This document shows, piece by piece, positions 5,500 to 5,782 of a stretch of 5,782 nt of DNA (within the stretch, counting starts at the first letter, position 1; each line of letters begins with the position of its first letter). Under the pieces are notes generated by a model, which made no database searches, was not told the DNA's origin, and saw only the letters and a program-made list of their open reading frames with translations. This stretch comes from Planctomycetota bacterium (GTDB lineage: Bacteria; Planctomycetota; B129-G9), in assembly GCA_030607235.1 (NCBI GenBank), contig JAUWEX010000091.1:1-5782 (forward strand), in the 5' to 3' direction. The position numbers and the translations under genes were made by a program.

Positions 5500-5782
5500 T
5501 CAGCCTCCCAGCTTTATCAACAATATCAGGCCGATGATTATCTGAACGATGAATGAACCAGCCGAAATTATTACGGCGTACATCGCTTTTTGCGAGTTTT
5601 TTTTGCCGGGCAGCAGTGAAGGGTGCGATATTGCGGAAAATCCAAAAATCAGCGCGATAAGCGATATTACGATTCCAGCGCCGGGAATCAGTCCGATTAG
5701 CGCCCATTTGAAGGCGCGCTGAGCGTAGTCGGGTATGTCGTTTGCGCTTGCTTTTCTGTGGAAATGGGCGACGATATCTTCG
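5500..5782 (-). CDS. Hypothetical membrane protein, C-terminal 93 residues (5' end outside window)
   Basis: The frame is open from the window edge (first full codon at 5781-5779) to a TGA at 5502-5500 and has no start codon near the edge, so the N-terminus lies beyond 5782. The visible part has a polar stretch (residues 1-25, EDIVAHFHRK then DIPDYAQRAF). Helix 1 is at about 26-51 (ALIGLIPGAGIVISLIALIF). A polar loop with PGKKNSQK follows, then helix 2 at about 67-89 (VIISAGSFIVQIIIGLILLI), ending KLGG. Two strong hydrophobic segments, a lysine-rich loop and a short tail argue for a real inner-membrane protein. The pattern recalls small two-helix DUF4190-like proteins, but that is only a resemblance. 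The competing frame (5429-5707 minus) is polar and arginine-rich and looks like a shadow. The function is unknown. Confidence 0.75.
   Translation of the reverse strand, partial: EDIVAHFHRKASANDIPDYAQRAFKWALIGLIPGAGIVISLIALIFGFSAISHPSLLPGKKNSQKAMYAVIISAGSFIVQIIIGLILLIKLGG

Noticed and set aside
5429..5707. 92-codon minus-strand frame starting MGANRTDS
   Set aside because: It is out of frame with the two-helix membrane protein, is Arg/Asn-rich, and has no domain. The other frame gives coherent membrane helices.

Overview
The window comes from a Gram-negative (diderm) bacterium that makes lipopolysaccharide. It is dominated by one plus-strand lipid A gene block, positions 2 to 4421: a fused lpxC-fabZ gene, lpxA, a Gfo/Idh/MocA-family oxidoreductase resembling GnnA, and lpxB. 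The fusion, the oxidoreductase between lpxA and lpxB, and the fairly GC-rich sequence suggest the PVC/FCB side of the tree. I favour a planctomycete, perhaps of the Phycisphaerae type, but this is inference from gene order and not proof.

Layout: lpxC-fabZ (2-1327), a 48-base gap, lpxA (1376-2194), an 8-base overlap, the oxidoreductase (2187-3206), a 6-base gap, then lpxB (3213-4421). The spacing suggests one transcript; its promoter must lie before the window. LpxA adds the first hydroxyacyl chain to the UDP-amino sugar, LpxC deacetylates that product, and LpxB condenses UDP-diacyl sugar with lipid X into the disaccharide. The FabZ half dehydrates 3-hydroxyacyl-ACP, so it competes for the acyl donor that LpxA needs. 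The oxidoreductase may oxidise C3 of UDP-GlcNAc so that an amino group can be placed there, which would give amide-linked chains in lipid A. The partner aminotransferase (GnnB) is not in the window.

Positions 4422-5051 are about 630 bases with no convincing gene, lying between convergent genes. They hold several hairpins, a CTCTGTG-unit repeat apparently split by a 48-base partly palindromic insert, a 12-bp-stem inverted repeat that could end minus-strand transcription, and a long T-tract.

Positions 5052-5782 carry two minus-strand genes: a 111-residue soluble protein of unknown function with a good ribosome binding site, and the last 93 residues of a protein with two predicted membrane helices that runs off the window edge.

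I see no phage, CRISPR array, transposase, tRNA or rRNA. The core operon is ordinary biology. The points most worth checking are the LpxA substrate-pocket changes next to a GnnA-like enzyme without GnnB, and the composite repeat region.
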